Shown here: one piece after another, positions 15,477-24,648 of the stretch | How positions within the stretch are numbered: the first letter of the stretch is position 1 | How the letters are laid out: each line of letters begins with the position of its first letter | Assembly (NCBI RefSeq): GCF_900323885.1 | Contig: NZ_OOHJ01000022.1 | Coordinates: forward strand, 372,001 to 436,000 | Reading direction: 5' to 3' | From: [Actinomadura] parvosata subsp. kistnae | GTDB lineage: Bacteria > Actinomycetota > Actinomycetes > Streptosporangiales > Streptosporangiaceae | Length of the DNA: 64,000 nt | Made by a program: the position numbers and the translations under genes | Notes under the pieces: model-generated | The model's database searches: none | What the model saw: only the letters and a program-made list of their open reading frames with translations | Told to the model about the DNA's origin: nothing

Positions 15477-17954
15477 GTGACGGCACAGCGGACACGCGCC
15501 GAGCGCCTGGTGGTGATCGGCAACGGCATGGCGGGCGCCCGGGCGGTCGAGGAGATCCTGCGGCGCGGCGGCGGCGAGCGGTTCGCCATCACCATGTTCG
15601 GCGAGGAGCCGTACGGCAACTACAACCGGATCCTGCTGTCCAACGTGCTCGCCGGGGCCGATGACGAGGCCGGCATCTTCCTCAACGGCCTGCCCTGGTA
15701 CGCGGAGAACGGGATCACCCTGCACGCGGGCACGCGCGTGCGCCGCGTCGACCACTTCGCGAGGACCGTGCACGCCGACGACGGCACGGTCACGCGGTAC
15801 GACAAGCTCGTCATCGCCGTCGGGAGCCGGCCGTTCATCCCGGACATCGACGGCATGCGCGTGGCCACGAGGGGCTTCCACCAGGGAGTGTTCACCTTCC
15901 GTACCATCGACGACACCCGGAACATGATCCGCTACGCGCGCGAGCACCGGCGCGCGGTCGTGATCGGCGGCGGCCTGCTCGGCCTGGAGGCGGCCCGGGG
16001 GCTGCAGACCCACGGGCTGGAGATCACCTTGCTGCACGCCGGCCCGTACCTGATGAACCAGCAGCTCGACGCGCAGGGCGGCGACGTGTTGCGGCGCAGC
16101 GTGGAAAGGCTCGGCATCCGGGTCGAGACCTCGGCCAGGACGACGGCCATGCTCGGCAGGCACGAGGTGACCGGGGTGCGCCTCGCCGACGGCCGCGTCA
16201 TCGAATGCGACATGGTCGTCGTCGCCGCCGGCATCCGCCCCAACACCGAGCTGGCCGAGGCCAGCGGCCTGCCCGTGGAGCGCGGCATCGTCGTGGACGA
16301 CCAGATGCGCGTCCTCGACGAGGCGGACATCTACGCGGTCGGCGAGTGCGCACAGCACCGTGGCCAGGTGTACGGCGTCGTCGCGCCGCTGTGGGAGCAG
16401 GCCAGGGTGCTGGCGGACCACGTCACCGGGGCCGACCCGGCCGCCGCCTACCACGGGTCGCGGATCGCCACCAAGCTGAAGGTCGCCGGAGTCGACGTCG
16501 CCGCGATGGGGGTGAGCTCGCCGGAACCCGGCGACGAGTTCGTGGTCTTCGCCGAGCCGAGCCGGGGCGTGTACAAGAGCGTGATCATCCGCCAGGACCG
16601 GCTGGTCGGCGCCACCCTGCTGGGCGACGTCGGCAAGGTGGCCTTCCTGACGCAGGCGTTCGACCGCGGGCTGCCGCTGCCGGAGGAGCGGGTCCGGCTG
16701 CTGTTCGACCTCGGCGGGCCGCCGGCCGAGGTGGGCGTCGCCGAGCTCGCCGACGAGGCGCAGGTGTGCAACTGCAACGGCGTCAGCAAGGGCGCCTTGG
16801 TCGACACCGTCAGGAACGGGGCCAGGTCGGTCACCGCGGCGATGGACCGCACCCGGGCGGGCAAAGGTTGCGGCTCGTGCCGCTCGCTGGTCGCCGAGAT
16901 CGTGGCGTGGGCGGCGGACGGCGAGGTCGAGGAGGACCCCTCGGCGAGCTGGTACGTCCCCGGCATCCCGCTGGCCAAGCCGGAACTGATGGCCCGCATC
17001 CGTGAGCACGGGCTGAAGTCGGTGTCGGCGGTGTTCGCGGCGCTCGCGCCGGACGGCCGTGAGGACGCCAGGAGCAAGATGGGGCTGGCCTCGCTGCTGC
17101 GGATGATGTGGCCGGACGACTACGTCGACGAGCGCGACGCGCGCTTCATCAACGACCGGGTGCACGCCAACATCCAGAAGGACGGCACGTTCTCGGTGGT
17201 CCCGCAGATCAAGGGCGGCTGCACCACCGCGGCGCAGCTGCGCAGGATCGCCGACGTGGCCGAGAAGTACGACGTCCCGCTGATCAAGATCACGGGCGGT
17301 CAGCGCATCGACCTGCTGGGCGTGCGCAAGGAGGACCTGCCCAAGGTGTGGGCGGAGCTGGACATGCCGTCGGGGTACGCCTACGGCAAGAGCTTCCGTA
17401 CGGTGAAGACCTGCGTGGGTTCCGATTTCTGCCGGTACGGCCTGGGCGACTCCACCGCCCTCGGCATCGCCATCGAGAGCCGCTTCCAGGGCCTGGAGAG
17501 CCCGGCCAAGATGAAGCTCGCCGTCACCGGCTGCCCGCGCAACTGCGCCGAGGCCTACGTCAAGGACCTCGGTGTGGTCGCCGTCGAGGGCGGGCGCTGG
17601 GAGATCTACGTCGGCGGCGCCGCAGGCGCGCACGTGCGCAAGGGAGACCTGCTGGCCACGGTGGACGGTCCCGAACAGGTCATCACGCTGACCGGCCGCT
17701 TCCTGCAGTACTACCGGGAGAACGCCAACTGGCTGGAACGCACCTACGCGTTCGTACCGCGGGTGGGCATCGAGGAGATCCGCGCGATCGTGGTCGACGA
17801 CCGGGACGGCATCGCGGCACGGCTCGACGAGGCCGTGCGGGCAGCCGCCGACGCCTACCGGGACCCGTGGCGGGAAGGTGCCGGCCCGGTGACCCCCGGC
17901 CAGTTCCGCACCGCGCTGCCGCTGGAGCCGCTGCCGAAGGTGCCGGTCCGATGA
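15477..17954 (+). CDS. nirB: nitrite reductase [NAD(P)H], large subunit
   Basis: 825 residues, the normal length of NirB. Order: FAD-binding VVIGNGMAGARAVEEIL at the N-terminus, NAD-binding VVIGGGLLGLEAARGLQ, a BFD-like [2Fe-2S] domain (CNCNGVSKG ... GKGCGSCRSLV), then ferredoxin-like and haem-protein domains with the sirohaem/[4Fe-4S] cysteines TCVGSDFC and GCPRNC. It reduces nitrite to ammonium with electrons from NAD(P)H. GTG start at 15477, 4 bp behind the nitrate reductase; the stop overlaps nirD by ATGA. The whole forms an assimilatory nitrate operon. No nitrate transporter is seen nearby. Confidence 0.95.
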   Translation: MTAQRTRAERLVVIGNGMAGARAVEEILRRGGGERFAITMFGEEPYGNYNRILLSNVLAGADDEAGIFLNGLPWYAENGITLHAGTRVRRVDHFARTVHADDGTVTRYDKLVIAVGSRPFIPDIDGMRVATRGFHQGVFTFRTIDDTRNMIRYAREHRRAVVIGGGLLGLEAARGLQTHGLEITLLHAGPYLMNQQLDAQGGDVLRRSVERLGIRVETSARTTAMLGRHEVTGVRLADGRVIECDMVVVAAGIRPNTELAEASGLPVERGIVVDDQMRVLDEADIYAVGECAQHRGQVYGVVAPLWEQARVLADHVTGADPAAAYHGSRIATKLKVAGVDVAAMGVSSPEPGDEFVVFAEPSRGVYKSVIIRQDRLVGATLLGDVGKVAFLTQAFDRGLPLPEERVRLLFDLGGPPAEVGVAELADEAQVCNCNGVSKGALVDTVRNGARSVTAAMDRTRAGKGCGSCRSLVAEIVAWAADGEVEEDPSASWYVPGIPLAKPELMARIREHGLKSVSAVFAALAPDGREDARSKMGLASLLRMMWPDDYVDERDARFINDRVHANIQKDGTFSVVPQIKGGCTTAAQLRRIADVAEKYDVPLIKITGGQRIDLLGVRKEDLPKVWAELDMPSGYAYGKSFRTVKTCVGSDFCRYGLGDSTALGIAIESRFQGLESPAKMKLAVTGCPRNCAEAYVKDLGVVAVEGGRWEIYVGGAAGAHVRKGDLLATVDGPEQVITLTGRFLQYYRENANWLERTYAFVPRVGIEEIRAIVVDDRDGIAARLDEAVRAAADAYRDPWREGAGPVTPGQFRTALPLEPLPKVPVR

Positions 17955-18292
17955 CCACCGGCGACGTGACGGCCGTGACGGTACACCGGCTCGGCCCGCT
18001 CGACCAGGTGCCTGTCGGGGAGGGCCGCGCGTACGTGGTCAACGGCGTTCAGGTGGCCGTGTTCCGGCTGCGCGGCGGCGGTGTCCGGGCGGTGTCGGCC
18101 GTCTGCCCGCATGCCGGAGGACCGATCGCCGACGGGCAGATAGACGAGGCGGTGGTCGTCTGCCCGCTGCACCAGCACGCATACGACCTTGTCACCGGCT
18201 GCTCCCCCACCGGGCAGCCGCCGCTGCGGACCTATCCGGTCCACGTCGACGATGAGGGCTGTCTGGTGCTGGTGACCGACGGCACGAGCTGA
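17951..18292 (+). CDS. nirD: nitrite reductase [NAD(P)H], small Rieske subunit
   Basis: 113 residues. Cys52-x-His54 (CPHAGG) and Cys71-x2-His74 (CPLHQH) are the Rieske [2Fe-2S] ligands, matching the NirD subgroup. It partners NirB. The start at 17951 overlaps the nirB stop in an ATGA junction, so the two are translationally coupled. It is the last gene of the nitrate/nitrite operon. Confidence 0.93.
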   Translation: MTTGDVTAVTVHRLGPLDQVPVGEGRAYVVNGVQVAVFRLRGGGVRAVSAVCPHAGGPIADGQIDEAVVVCPLHQHAYDLVTGCSPTGQPPLRTYPVHVDDEGCLVLVTDGTS

Positions 18293-18468
18293 GACGCCGC
18301 ACCCGCCGGCCGGCAGGATGCTCGGCGTGACCAGCCGATGAGCCCGCGACCCGGGTGACAGCAGGCCGGCCAAGCACGATGACGCGATCGGCCATCATGC
18401 CGTGGAGATGCGCGACGGGAGCGTACATCTCCACGCCCTGCACGGATGATCGTTCGGCACACGCAGCG

Positions 18469-18789
18469 TCAGCGCAGCTCGTCGCGGGCCGCCTCGAACA
18501 GTTGCTGCTGCAAGGCGTAGAACTCGTCCTGCTCGGGCAGCGCCACGCCCTGAGGGGTCTGCAGGATGAGGTCCGCGAAGCTGCCCATGCCGCCGTACAG
18601 CCGGAGGATGTTGCGGACCGCGTGCTGGAGCAGCTCGGGAGAGTCGCGATCGCGGGCCTCCTCGACCTGCCGGTCCAGGTTCCTGAGACCATCGGCATAG
18701 GACGCGAAGGGCCGGCCGACGCTCTCCAGCAGTTCGATCAGGGCGGCCAGTGCTTGACGCACCCGATCCTGCTCTAGTGCAGCGGCCAT
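18469..18789 (-). CDS. probable immunity protein, DUF6966-like, partner of the Rhs remnant
   Basis: 106 residues, all-helical, cytoplasmic. The motif ILRLYGGMGSFADLIL matches the YGGMGS(F/L).D core that I associate with the DUF6966 family of small proteins; the family name is from memory. It starts within the last codons of the Rhs gene on the same strand (16-nt overlap), the classic toxin-immunity order with coupled translation. It appears intact while the toxin gene is broken, so it would now be an orphan immunity gene. The alternative is an unrelated helical protein. Confidence 0.55.
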   Translation of the reverse strand: MAAALEQDRVRQALAALIELLESVGRPFASYADGLRNLDRQVEEARDRDSPELLQHAVRNILRLYGGMGSFADLILQTPQGVALPEQDEFYALQQQLFEAARDELR

Positions 18790-19660
18790 GAGTCCAGCAC
18801 CTCCACGCCGGGGATGGTCCAAGGTTTCGGAATGAAGATCTGACCGGTGCCCCCCATGTAGAGGGAGCCTTGTCGATCCGTGCCTCGAGCACACCCTGTG
18901 GTTTCTCCACAGCTGATGGCGGGCTGTTCGTCCAGTACGTGCTTTCCGCCCGGCCCGCCGTAAGCGGCCAGGCCCAGGGGGTCGGCGGCGGTGATCGGGT
19001 GGTGGACGAACGCGTACGGCTTCGGGCCCGATGCCAGGCCCAGCGGGTCGCCGCTGGTGTAGTGGGCGGCGATCGGGGCGTAGTGGCGGAAGACGTCGTA
19101 GTGAAGGCTGGGGGTGCCGAGCAGGTCGATGGCGATGGCGTAGAAGGCCTGGTCGATCTGCTCCTGCGGGATGCGTTCGGTCTGGGTGAGGGGACGGTGG
19201 GTGCCAGGTTCGTAGGCCCACGTGGTGGTGCGGCCGGTGGTGGTCTGCTCGGCGAGAACCTGGCCGTCCCAGACGAGTCGACGCGGCCGGTGCCGTCGGC
19301 GCGTTCCTTGGCGACGCGGCGGCCCAGGGCGTCGTAGCGGTAGCGCCAGGTCTGGCCGTCGGGGGTGCGTACTTCGGTGAGCCGGTCGTCGCGCGTAGCA
19401 CGCGGCGGCCGAGCCGGTCGTAGACGTTGGTGACGGTGGCGCCGTTGCAGGTCTCGGTGATGACCCGGCCGTCCTCGTCACGGTCGAGGCGCAGGTCGGT
19501 GTCGGGGTTGACGGCTCTGATCAGGCGGCCGAGCGCGTCGTGCTCGAACGTGGTGACGCTTCGCCTGCTCCAGCAGGCGCGTCGCCAGCGTCCGCACCTG
19601 CGCCGGATCCCTCGGAGCGGGATCGCCCGCCAGCCCGAGAGTCTCCCAACCACCCGGCAT
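18774..19660 (-). pseudogene. Rhs/YD-repeat toxin gene, internally deleted and frameshifted
   Basis: The 5' end (ATG at 19660) encodes MPGGWETLGLAGDPAPRDP, the N-terminus of large actinobacterial Rhs proteins. It then jumps directly to late YD repeats in other frames: FEHDALGRLIRAVNPD, YDRLGRRVLRA, then WRYRYDALGRRVAKERADGTG, then the WDGQVLAEQ...TTWAYEPGTH..L block. The core ends HYDVFRHYAPIAAHYTSGDPLGLASG and ...ITAADPLGLAAYG, and a roughly 60-residue tip (GTGQIFIPKPWTIPG) reaches the stop at 18774. At least three frame changes are needed, and well over a thousand codons of repeats are missing. It is dead as a toxin unless recombined. Confidence 0.75.
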
Positions 19661-19756
19661 GTGATCACCCCGCCTGCCCGACCCCGGATGAGGTTCCGCG
19701 GGGCTGTACGCACCCGGCCGAGCCCGCAGTTCAACGATCAAGCCCGAACGGTATGG

Positions 19757-19793
19757 ATCGGCTCATGATCCGTGGGTCGTGGGTTCGAGTCCC
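19757..19793 (+). other. tRNA-Met-like 3' half (att-site-like remnant)
   Basis: CTCATGATCCGT followed by GGGTCGTGGGTTCGAGTCCC resembles the anticodon loop (CAT), variable region and T-arm of actinobacterial tRNA-Met. The 5' half does not fold into a matching D-arm or anticodon stem, and after TTCGAGTCCC the T-stem partner is lost, so it is not a working tRNA. A short tRNA 3' segment beside a truncated Rhs gene is what a leftover attachment site of an integrated element looks like. Confidence 0.5.
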
Positions 19794-19843
19794 GGAGCAC
19801 CAGCCGTGCAAGAGGGACGGGATGCGGCCGCAGCCCCATGGGG

Positions 19844-20704
19844 TTACGAACCGGTCGGGTGGGCCGGCAAGCGGGCGACGCCGCCGTAGACGCCGGACAT
19901 CTCCGGTGGGAGGGCGCCGTCGTCCGTGCCGTCGGGGCGCCATCGGGGGACGTGAACCAAGCCCGGCTCCACCAGGGTGAAGCCGTCGAAGAAGCGCTGG
20001 ATGGCGTCGTGCGTGCGGAGTACGAGCGGGTCGGCGGCTCGCCGGTACTGTTCCTCGGCCGTCTGGATCTGCTCCGGGGACAGGGTCTTGTCCAGGCCGT
20101 CCATGGAGCCGTGGCTGAGCGCGAGGAAGCTGCCGGGCGCCATCCGGTCGCGGACGGTGGCGATCAGCCGCTGGGGGTTCTGCTCGTCGGTGACGAAGTG
20201 CAGCACCGCGTTCAGGACGAGGGCGATGGGCCGGCGCCAGTCCAGGAAGTCCCGGACGTCGGGGTGGGCGAGGATGTCCTCGATGCGCCGGAGGTCGCCG
20301 CCGATCACCCGTACGCGATCGTTGCCGGCTGTCAGGGCACGGGCGCAGGCCACCACGGTAGGGTCGTAGTCGACGTAGACCACCCGGGCGTCCGGATCGA
20401 TGCTCTGGGCGATCTCGTGCACGTTGCCGGCGGTGGGGAAACCCGAGCCGATGTCGAGGAACTGGCCGATGGCGCCGCCGTCGGGGTCGGCGAGCCACCG
20501 GACCGCCCGCCGCAGGAACGCCCGGGTGGCCCGCATGCCGACGGCCGTGTTCGGGCTGCCGGCCAGCATCGCCTCGGCGGCCTCGCGGTCGACGGGGAAG
20601 TGGTCCTTGCCGCCGATGACGTAGTTGTAGATGCCCGCGGACGTCGGGCGGGTGGTGTCGATGCCCGCCGGCACCCACCCTTCCGTTCCGGCCTTCTCCG
20701 TCAT
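19844..20704 (-). CDS. SAM-dependent methyltransferase, PF04672 (Methyltransf_19) type
   Basis: 286 residues. The N-terminal IDTTRPTSAGIYNYVIGGKDHFPVD is the signature of this actinomycete family. Motif I FLDIGSGFPTAGNVHEIAQ binds SAM, an acidic VVYVDYDP follows, then a VLNAVLHFVTDEQNP motif. Streptomyces and Nonomuraea carry many copies, usually beside regulators, with no defined substrate. ATG start at 20704 with GGGAGGCGAGG upstream. An imperfect duplicated 33-bp element lies 77-158 bp upstream. Confidence 0.85.
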   Translation of the reverse strand: MTEKAGTEGWVPAGIDTTRPTSAGIYNYVIGGKDHFPVDREAAEAMLAGSPNTAVGMRATRAFLRRAVRWLADPDGGAIGQFLDIGSGFPTAGNVHEIAQSIDPDARVVYVDYDPTVVACARALTAGNDRVRVIGGDLRRIEDILAHPDVRDFLDWRRPIALVLNAVLHFVTDEQNPQRLIATVRDRMAPGSFLALSHGSMDGLDKTLSPEQIQTAEEQYRRAADPLVLRTHDAIQRFFDGFTLVEPGLVHVPRWRPDGTDDGALPPEMSGVYGGVARLPAHPTGS

Positions 20705-20780
20705 CCTCGCCTCCCGGCCGTCCGGCTTCGCTGAGGGCTTTCGTGATCGTTGATCACCCTTGACGGTGCTCGCCGGGCTT

Positions 20781-20862
20781 GCGATGTGTCAAGGCTTCGG
20801 CTCGACGAAGACGCCCGGACGCTGGACTCGCGATGGGTCAAAGCTCCGGCTCGACGAGGACG
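20781..20862. repeat. 33-bp imperfect direct repeat upstream of the methyltransferase
   Basis: The copies at 20781-20813 and 20830-20862 differ at four positions; both contain GGCTCGACGA. On the minus strand each carries a -35-like TTGACA or TTGACC, so the pair may be a duplicated promoter element for the methyltransferase gene. The spacing is 49 bp, which is not a whole number of helical turns. Confidence 0.45.
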
Positions 20863-21005
20863 TCCAGCCGCCGGCGCCGCTGCCCGCGGCGGTCGCGCGA
20901 GCGGGATGCGGCCGAGTCCCGGCCCCGCGACAAACCCCTGCTGCGGCCCCGGCACCTCGCTCCCGGCCGCCCAGAAGGCGGACCGGGCGCGGGCTGATCG
21001 CCCGA

Positions 21006-21066
21006 CCGCGACCGCGGCCGGGGCCGGGGCCGAAGGGCCGGGGGCCGAAGGGCCGGGGCCGGGGAA
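21006..21066. repeat. GGCCGGGGCC low-complexity tract
   Basis: A run of GGCCGGGGCCGAAGGGCC-type units (several near-identical copies) sits 40-100 bp beyond the stop of the GH89 gene. Together with 20863-21005, the gap has no supported gene. It is probably replication slippage in GC-rich DNA; a terminator role is possible but not shown. Confidence 0.5.
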
Positions 21067-21105
21067 GGGCCTGCTGCTTCTGTGATCGGGGCCGGGCGCC
21101 GGACG

Positions 21106-24100
21106 TTACCTGGGCGTGCCGTACGCGCTGACCTCCGTGAGATGGAACGCGAGGTTGGCGCTGTTGTAGGTGCCGACCACCCTGAGGTACCGGGCTCGGG
21201 CCTCCAGGGTGATGGTGTCGCCGGCGTCGGTGGCGGCCCGGGTGCCGCGGCGGCCGCCGAGGGTGTACCAGGTGGTGCCGTTCAGGCTGCCCTCCAGCCG
21301 GTACTCGTAGTACCGCTCGCCGGAGACGTAGGTGCGCACGTTGACGCGGGACAGGTCGTTGACCGCTCCCAGGTCGACCTGCCACCAGGTGGTGTCCCCG
21401 TCCATCTGGCTGGAGAAGTACGGGGAGTTGTCGTGGTCGCCGTCGTTGGCGTGTTCGGGGCCGCGGTTGGGCTCCCAGCTCAGCGCCTTGACCGGTTTGC
21501 GGAGGCTCTGCAGCGTGTCCCCGGTGCTGTTGCGCGCGGTCGAGGGGGCCGCCACCAAGTCGGTCAGCACGGCGATCGCCTCCTGGCCGGTGTGCCGGTT
21601 GGCGGCGCTGGCGAACAGGCCGGCGTCGAGGGTGGTGCCGGCGCCGGGGACGCGGGCCGAGCCGATCACGGCCCAGTTCTTGCCGTCGCTGCTGCAGGAG
21701 CCGGTGAGCCGGTCGCCGGACTTGCCGATGCGGACCCGTACGGGAGGGGTGAACCCGCCGACCTCCCTGTAGGAGTCGAGCTGACCGTCACTGTCGGAGT
21801 CCCAGCTGAAGACGCAGCCGCGGCCGGGTGTGACGGCGATGTTGGCGTAGCCGGTGGCGCCGGTGACGGCCAGGTCGGTGCTGACCACCAGGCCGGAGCG
21901 GGTCCAGTCGGCCGCGCCGTCCTGCCGCTGGACGGTGCTGGTGAGTTGCTTGCCGTCGGCCAGGGCGTCCTTGCGGTAGGCGGTGGCCAGCTCGTTGGTG
22001 GCCCGCCACAGGTCCGCGCCGCCGGCCGCGATCGCGACCCCGCCGCTCGCGGGCGCGAAGGCGGCCGGCGTGCTGGTCATGGTCCGGTACGAGGAGGGGG
22101 CGGCGCCGGCGATCAGCAGCCGGGTCGTGGCCTGGTCCTGCCGCGTGTCGTCGCCGGCCCCCCAGGAGGCGGTGACGGCCAGCTCCGGGCTGTGGCCGGG
22201 GGTCTCGGCGGCGGGGACGGTCACCGTCCAGGTCGTGGTGAGCGTGCCGCCCGGTGCCACCTGTTCGGGGGTGGCCGGCGAGGTGGGCTGGGCCGGGTAG
22301 CCGTCCGGGGTGTCGAGGCGGAGGGTGACCTGCTCGGCGGGACGCAGTGTGTTGCCGTTGGTGAAGGTGGCGGTGACGCGTACCGTGCCGCCGGGCTTGA
22401 CGCCCTTGCGGTCCACCGCGACGCTGACCGTCCCGCGCGAGAGCGCGGCCACCCGGCCGGCCTCGGTGTAGGCGTCGCCGCTCGGCTCGGCGGCCAGCTC
22501 GGTGCCGGCGCCGGCCCACTGCTGGGCGACGGCCTGCCAGTCGATCGGGTCGGGGTACGGCTTGCCCGCGCGCAGCGCCGTCTTCAGGCTGTCGAAGAAC
22601 AGCTGCCACCGCTGGGCGTAGTACTGCCCGACCAGGCCGTTCATCTCCCTGCGGGCGTAGTCCTGCAGATCGGTGCCGGGGGCCCAGAGCGTCAGGAGCG
22701 TCTTGAGGTTACGGTCGAGCACGGCCGCCTCGGCGGGGGTGGCGGCCTGCCGGCGGGCTTCGGCCTGCCAGGCGCCGAGCAGGAAGTTCGCATCCGTGCC
22801 GAGCAGCCGGTCCATCAGCCGCATGCGGTCCATCCACTGCCCGGTGAGGCGGTCGAAGCGGTCGAGGTCCTTCGCCCGGTAGGCGGCGCGGATCTGGGGC
22901 AGGTCCAGCCGGCTGTGGTTGGCCAGCACCTGGCGGGCGACGTCGACCAGGTCGTAGCGGTAGGCGCCCGACCCGCGCAACGCCGGATCCACCTGAAGGA
23001 GCTCATCCAGCGCGCGGTCGAAGGCGGCGATGTCGTAGGTCAGCGGGTAGCCGGTGTTGGCCAGGCCGGGCTCGTCGTCGTACAGGCCGGTCACGTGCCG
23101 GGTGTCGGCGTCGGCGGGCCAGCTGTAGACGGTGTCGAGCAGGATGCGCCAGGCCGCCCTGGCGTGCGGGTCGTCGCCGCCGTAGCGGGCGGTGGCGTAC
23201 GCGTCGAACCATTGGCGCAGGTCGGCGGGGCCGTCCTGCCAGGGCAGGTCGGTGAAGAACGCGACCGCCGCGGGGTTGTTGTCGACGGCCTCGGGCATCA
23301 GCGCGATGCCGTTCATCGCCGTGCCGGCCTTGGCGCGCCAGGCGTGGAACTTCTCGTTCCACACCGTCAGCCGGGCGCCGAGGTTGACGTGGCCGCCGAA
23401 GTTCCAGATGGTGCCGAACGCGTACCCGGTGCCGGAGAAGTCCTTGTCCCGGTCGGTGATGCCGGGTTCCTCGCTGATGCCGTCGACGATGAACATCTTG
23501 CTCCGGTCGATGGCCTGCAGCGTCTCGGGCAGCGGGTTCTTCTGCCAGCCCAGGATCGTCCACAACGCCTGCGGGTGGGCGGTGTTCAGCGCTCGCTGCA
23601 CCGCCCTGGAGGCCGCCGCGACGTCGACCGTCCCGGCCTTGCCGCCCTCGTGCAGCAGGTCCATCTTGTACATGGTGCTGTCGCCGAACAGCTCGGCCTG
23701 CACCTGGTAGAACCGGGCGGCGACCCGCGCGAAGACGGGGTTGGTCGGGTCGAGCCAGTGCGGGCGCTCCAGCTTGTTCCACGTTCCCTGCGGGATCGTG
23801 TTGGCGGCCGGGTTGCGGGTCTTGAAGTCGGTGGGGACGGTGCCGAAGTAGCCGGGCAGCACCGGGACCATGCCCAGCGAGCGCAGCCGGTCGGCCATCT
23901 TGCGGCCGAGCTCGGCCCGCCGGTCGATGAGCTGCTGGGAGATGGGGCCGTCGGTGCAGCACATGTTCTGCAGCAGCCACCAGGATTGGTGGCCCGGCTG
24001 CGGGATCCAGGCTCGCATCTCCTGCTCGGAGTAGCCGAACTGGGTGAAGGTGCGCTGGTAGACGGCCTCCTGGCCCTCGTAGACGAGCACCTCGTTGATG

Positions 24101-24648
24101 CCGTGCAGCGCCAGCACGTCGATCCGCCGCTGCCACTCCTCCCAGCTCAGGAACGGCCCCGCGTAGCCCTGGTTGGTGTCGTTGAGCGCGAAGCGGTGAT
24201 CCACCGAGGAGTCACGGGCGATCGGCGCGGCGGGCAACGGCAGCTGCTCGGGCAGGTCGAGCTGGGTGCCGTTGATCGCGACGTCCGCGTGCGCCACGTG
24301 CCGCAGGTAGTAGCCGAACCCGGTGAGCTGCACCGCGGGCGTCGTGCCGGCGACGACGAGGCGGCCGTCCTCGGCGGACACCTCGAACCGGTCCCGGCCC
24401 GTCCCCCTGTCGATCGTGCGCAGGGTGACCTGCGCGGCCCGCGACTCTCCGATCAGCCGCACGAGGGCCTGCGCCGCCGGACCGTCGGCGGCATCGGCCG
24501 GGCCGGCCGGCGGCGTGGCCGCCGCCACGCGAGGCTGGAGGGTGAAGAGGGTGGCGAGCGCCGTGAGCAGGACGAGGAGCGCCGCGAGGGCCGGCCGCCG
24601 TCCCGCCGGCGCGGCCGGGGAGCTTCGTAATATGCGTGAACGGGCCAT
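21106..24648 (-). CDS. secreted alpha-N-acetylglucosaminidase, GH89, with C-terminal F5/8-type carbohydrate-binding domain
   Basis: 1180 residues. A basic N-terminus and a hydrophobic stretch (ALAALLVLLTALATLFTL) ending in an AAA site give a Sec signal peptide. The NAGLU N-terminal domain follows, then the TIM barrel with FLSWEEWQRRIDVLALHGINEVLVY, QSWWLLQNMCC and the nucleophile-region ISEEPG, then the helical C-terminal domain. After about residue 720 there is an Ig-like segment, a concanavalin-like part and finally an F5/8-type C domain (NDGDHDNSPYFSSQMDG...WWQVDLG). GH89 removes terminal alpha-GlcNAc from glycoproteins and heparan-type chains. Start at 24648 after GGAGGTGGCC. Divergent from the LacI gene across 264 bp. 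Confidence 0.93.
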   Translation of the reverse strand: MARSRILRSSPAAPAGRRPALAALLVLLTALATLFTLQPRVAAATPPAGPADAADGPAAQALVRLIGESRAAQVTLRTIDRGTGRDRFEVSAEDGRLVVAGTTPAVQLTGFGYYLRHVAHADVAINGTQLDLPEQLPLPAAPIARDSSVDHRFALNDTNQGYAGPFLSWEEWQRRIDVLALHGINEVLVYEGQEAVYQRTFTQFGYSEQEMRAWIPQPGHQSWWLLQNMCCTDGPISQQLIDRRAELGRKMADRLRSLGMVPVLPGYFGTVPTDFKTRNPAANTIPQGTWNKLERPHWLDPTNPVFARVAARFYQVQAELFGDSTMYKMDLLHEGGKAGTVDVAAASRAVQRALNTAHPQALWTILGWQKNPLPETLQAIDRSKMFIVDGISEEPGITDRDKDFSGTGYAFGTIWNFGGHVNLGARLTVWNEKFHAWRAKAGTAMNGIALMPEAVDNNPAAVAFFTDLPWQDGPADLRQWFDAYATARYGGDDPHARAAWRILLDTVYSWPADADTRHVTGLYDDEPGLANTGYPLTYDIAAFDRALDELLQVDPALRGSGAYRYDLVDVARQVLANHSRLDLPQIRAAYRAKDLDRFDRLTGQWMDRMRLMDRLLGTDANFLLGAWQAEARRQAATPAEAAVLDRNLKTLLTLWAPGTDLQDYARREMNGLVGQYYAQRWQLFFDSLKTALRAGKPYPDPIDWQAVAQQWAGAGTELAAEPSGDAYTEAGRVAALSRGTVSVAVDRKGVKPGGTVRVTATFTNGNTLRPAEQVTLRLDTPDGYPAQPTSPATPEQVAPGGTLTTTWTVTVPAAETPGHSPELAVTASWGAGDDTRQDQATTRLLIAGAAPSSYRTMTSTPAAFAPASGGVAIAAGGADLWRATNELATAYRKDALADGKQLTSTVQRQDGAADWTRSGLVVSTDLAVTGATGYANIAVTPGRGCVFSWDSDSDGQLDSYREVGGFTPPVRVRIGKSGDRLTGSCSSDGKNWAVIGSARVPGAGTTLDAGLFASAANRHTGQEAIAVLTDLVAAPSTARNSTGDTLQSLRKPVKALSWEPNRGPEHANDGDHDNSPYFSSQMDGDTTWWQVDLGAVNDLSRVNVRTYVSGERYYEYRLEGSLNGTTWYTLGGRRGTRAATDAGDTITLEARARYLRVVGTYNSANLAFHLTEVSAYGTPR

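Noticed and set aside
15165..17633. 822-codon minus-strand frame opposite nirB
   Set aside because: Same antisense artefact; nirB has all expected cofactor motifs.
19731..19860. Complete tRNA gene
   Set aside because: Only the CAT loop and T-arm match; no acceptor or D-arm pairing was found on the 5' side and the T-stem is broken at its 3' end.
21006..21066. Possible CRISPR or tandem-repeat array in the GGCCGGGGCC tract
   Set aside because: Units are irregular, very short and without unique spacers; a low-complexity tract explains it.
21082..24630. 1182-codon plus-strand frame opposite GH89
   Set aside because: Mirror frame of the glycosidase, repetitive Gly/Val/Arg composition, no domain and no ribosome site.
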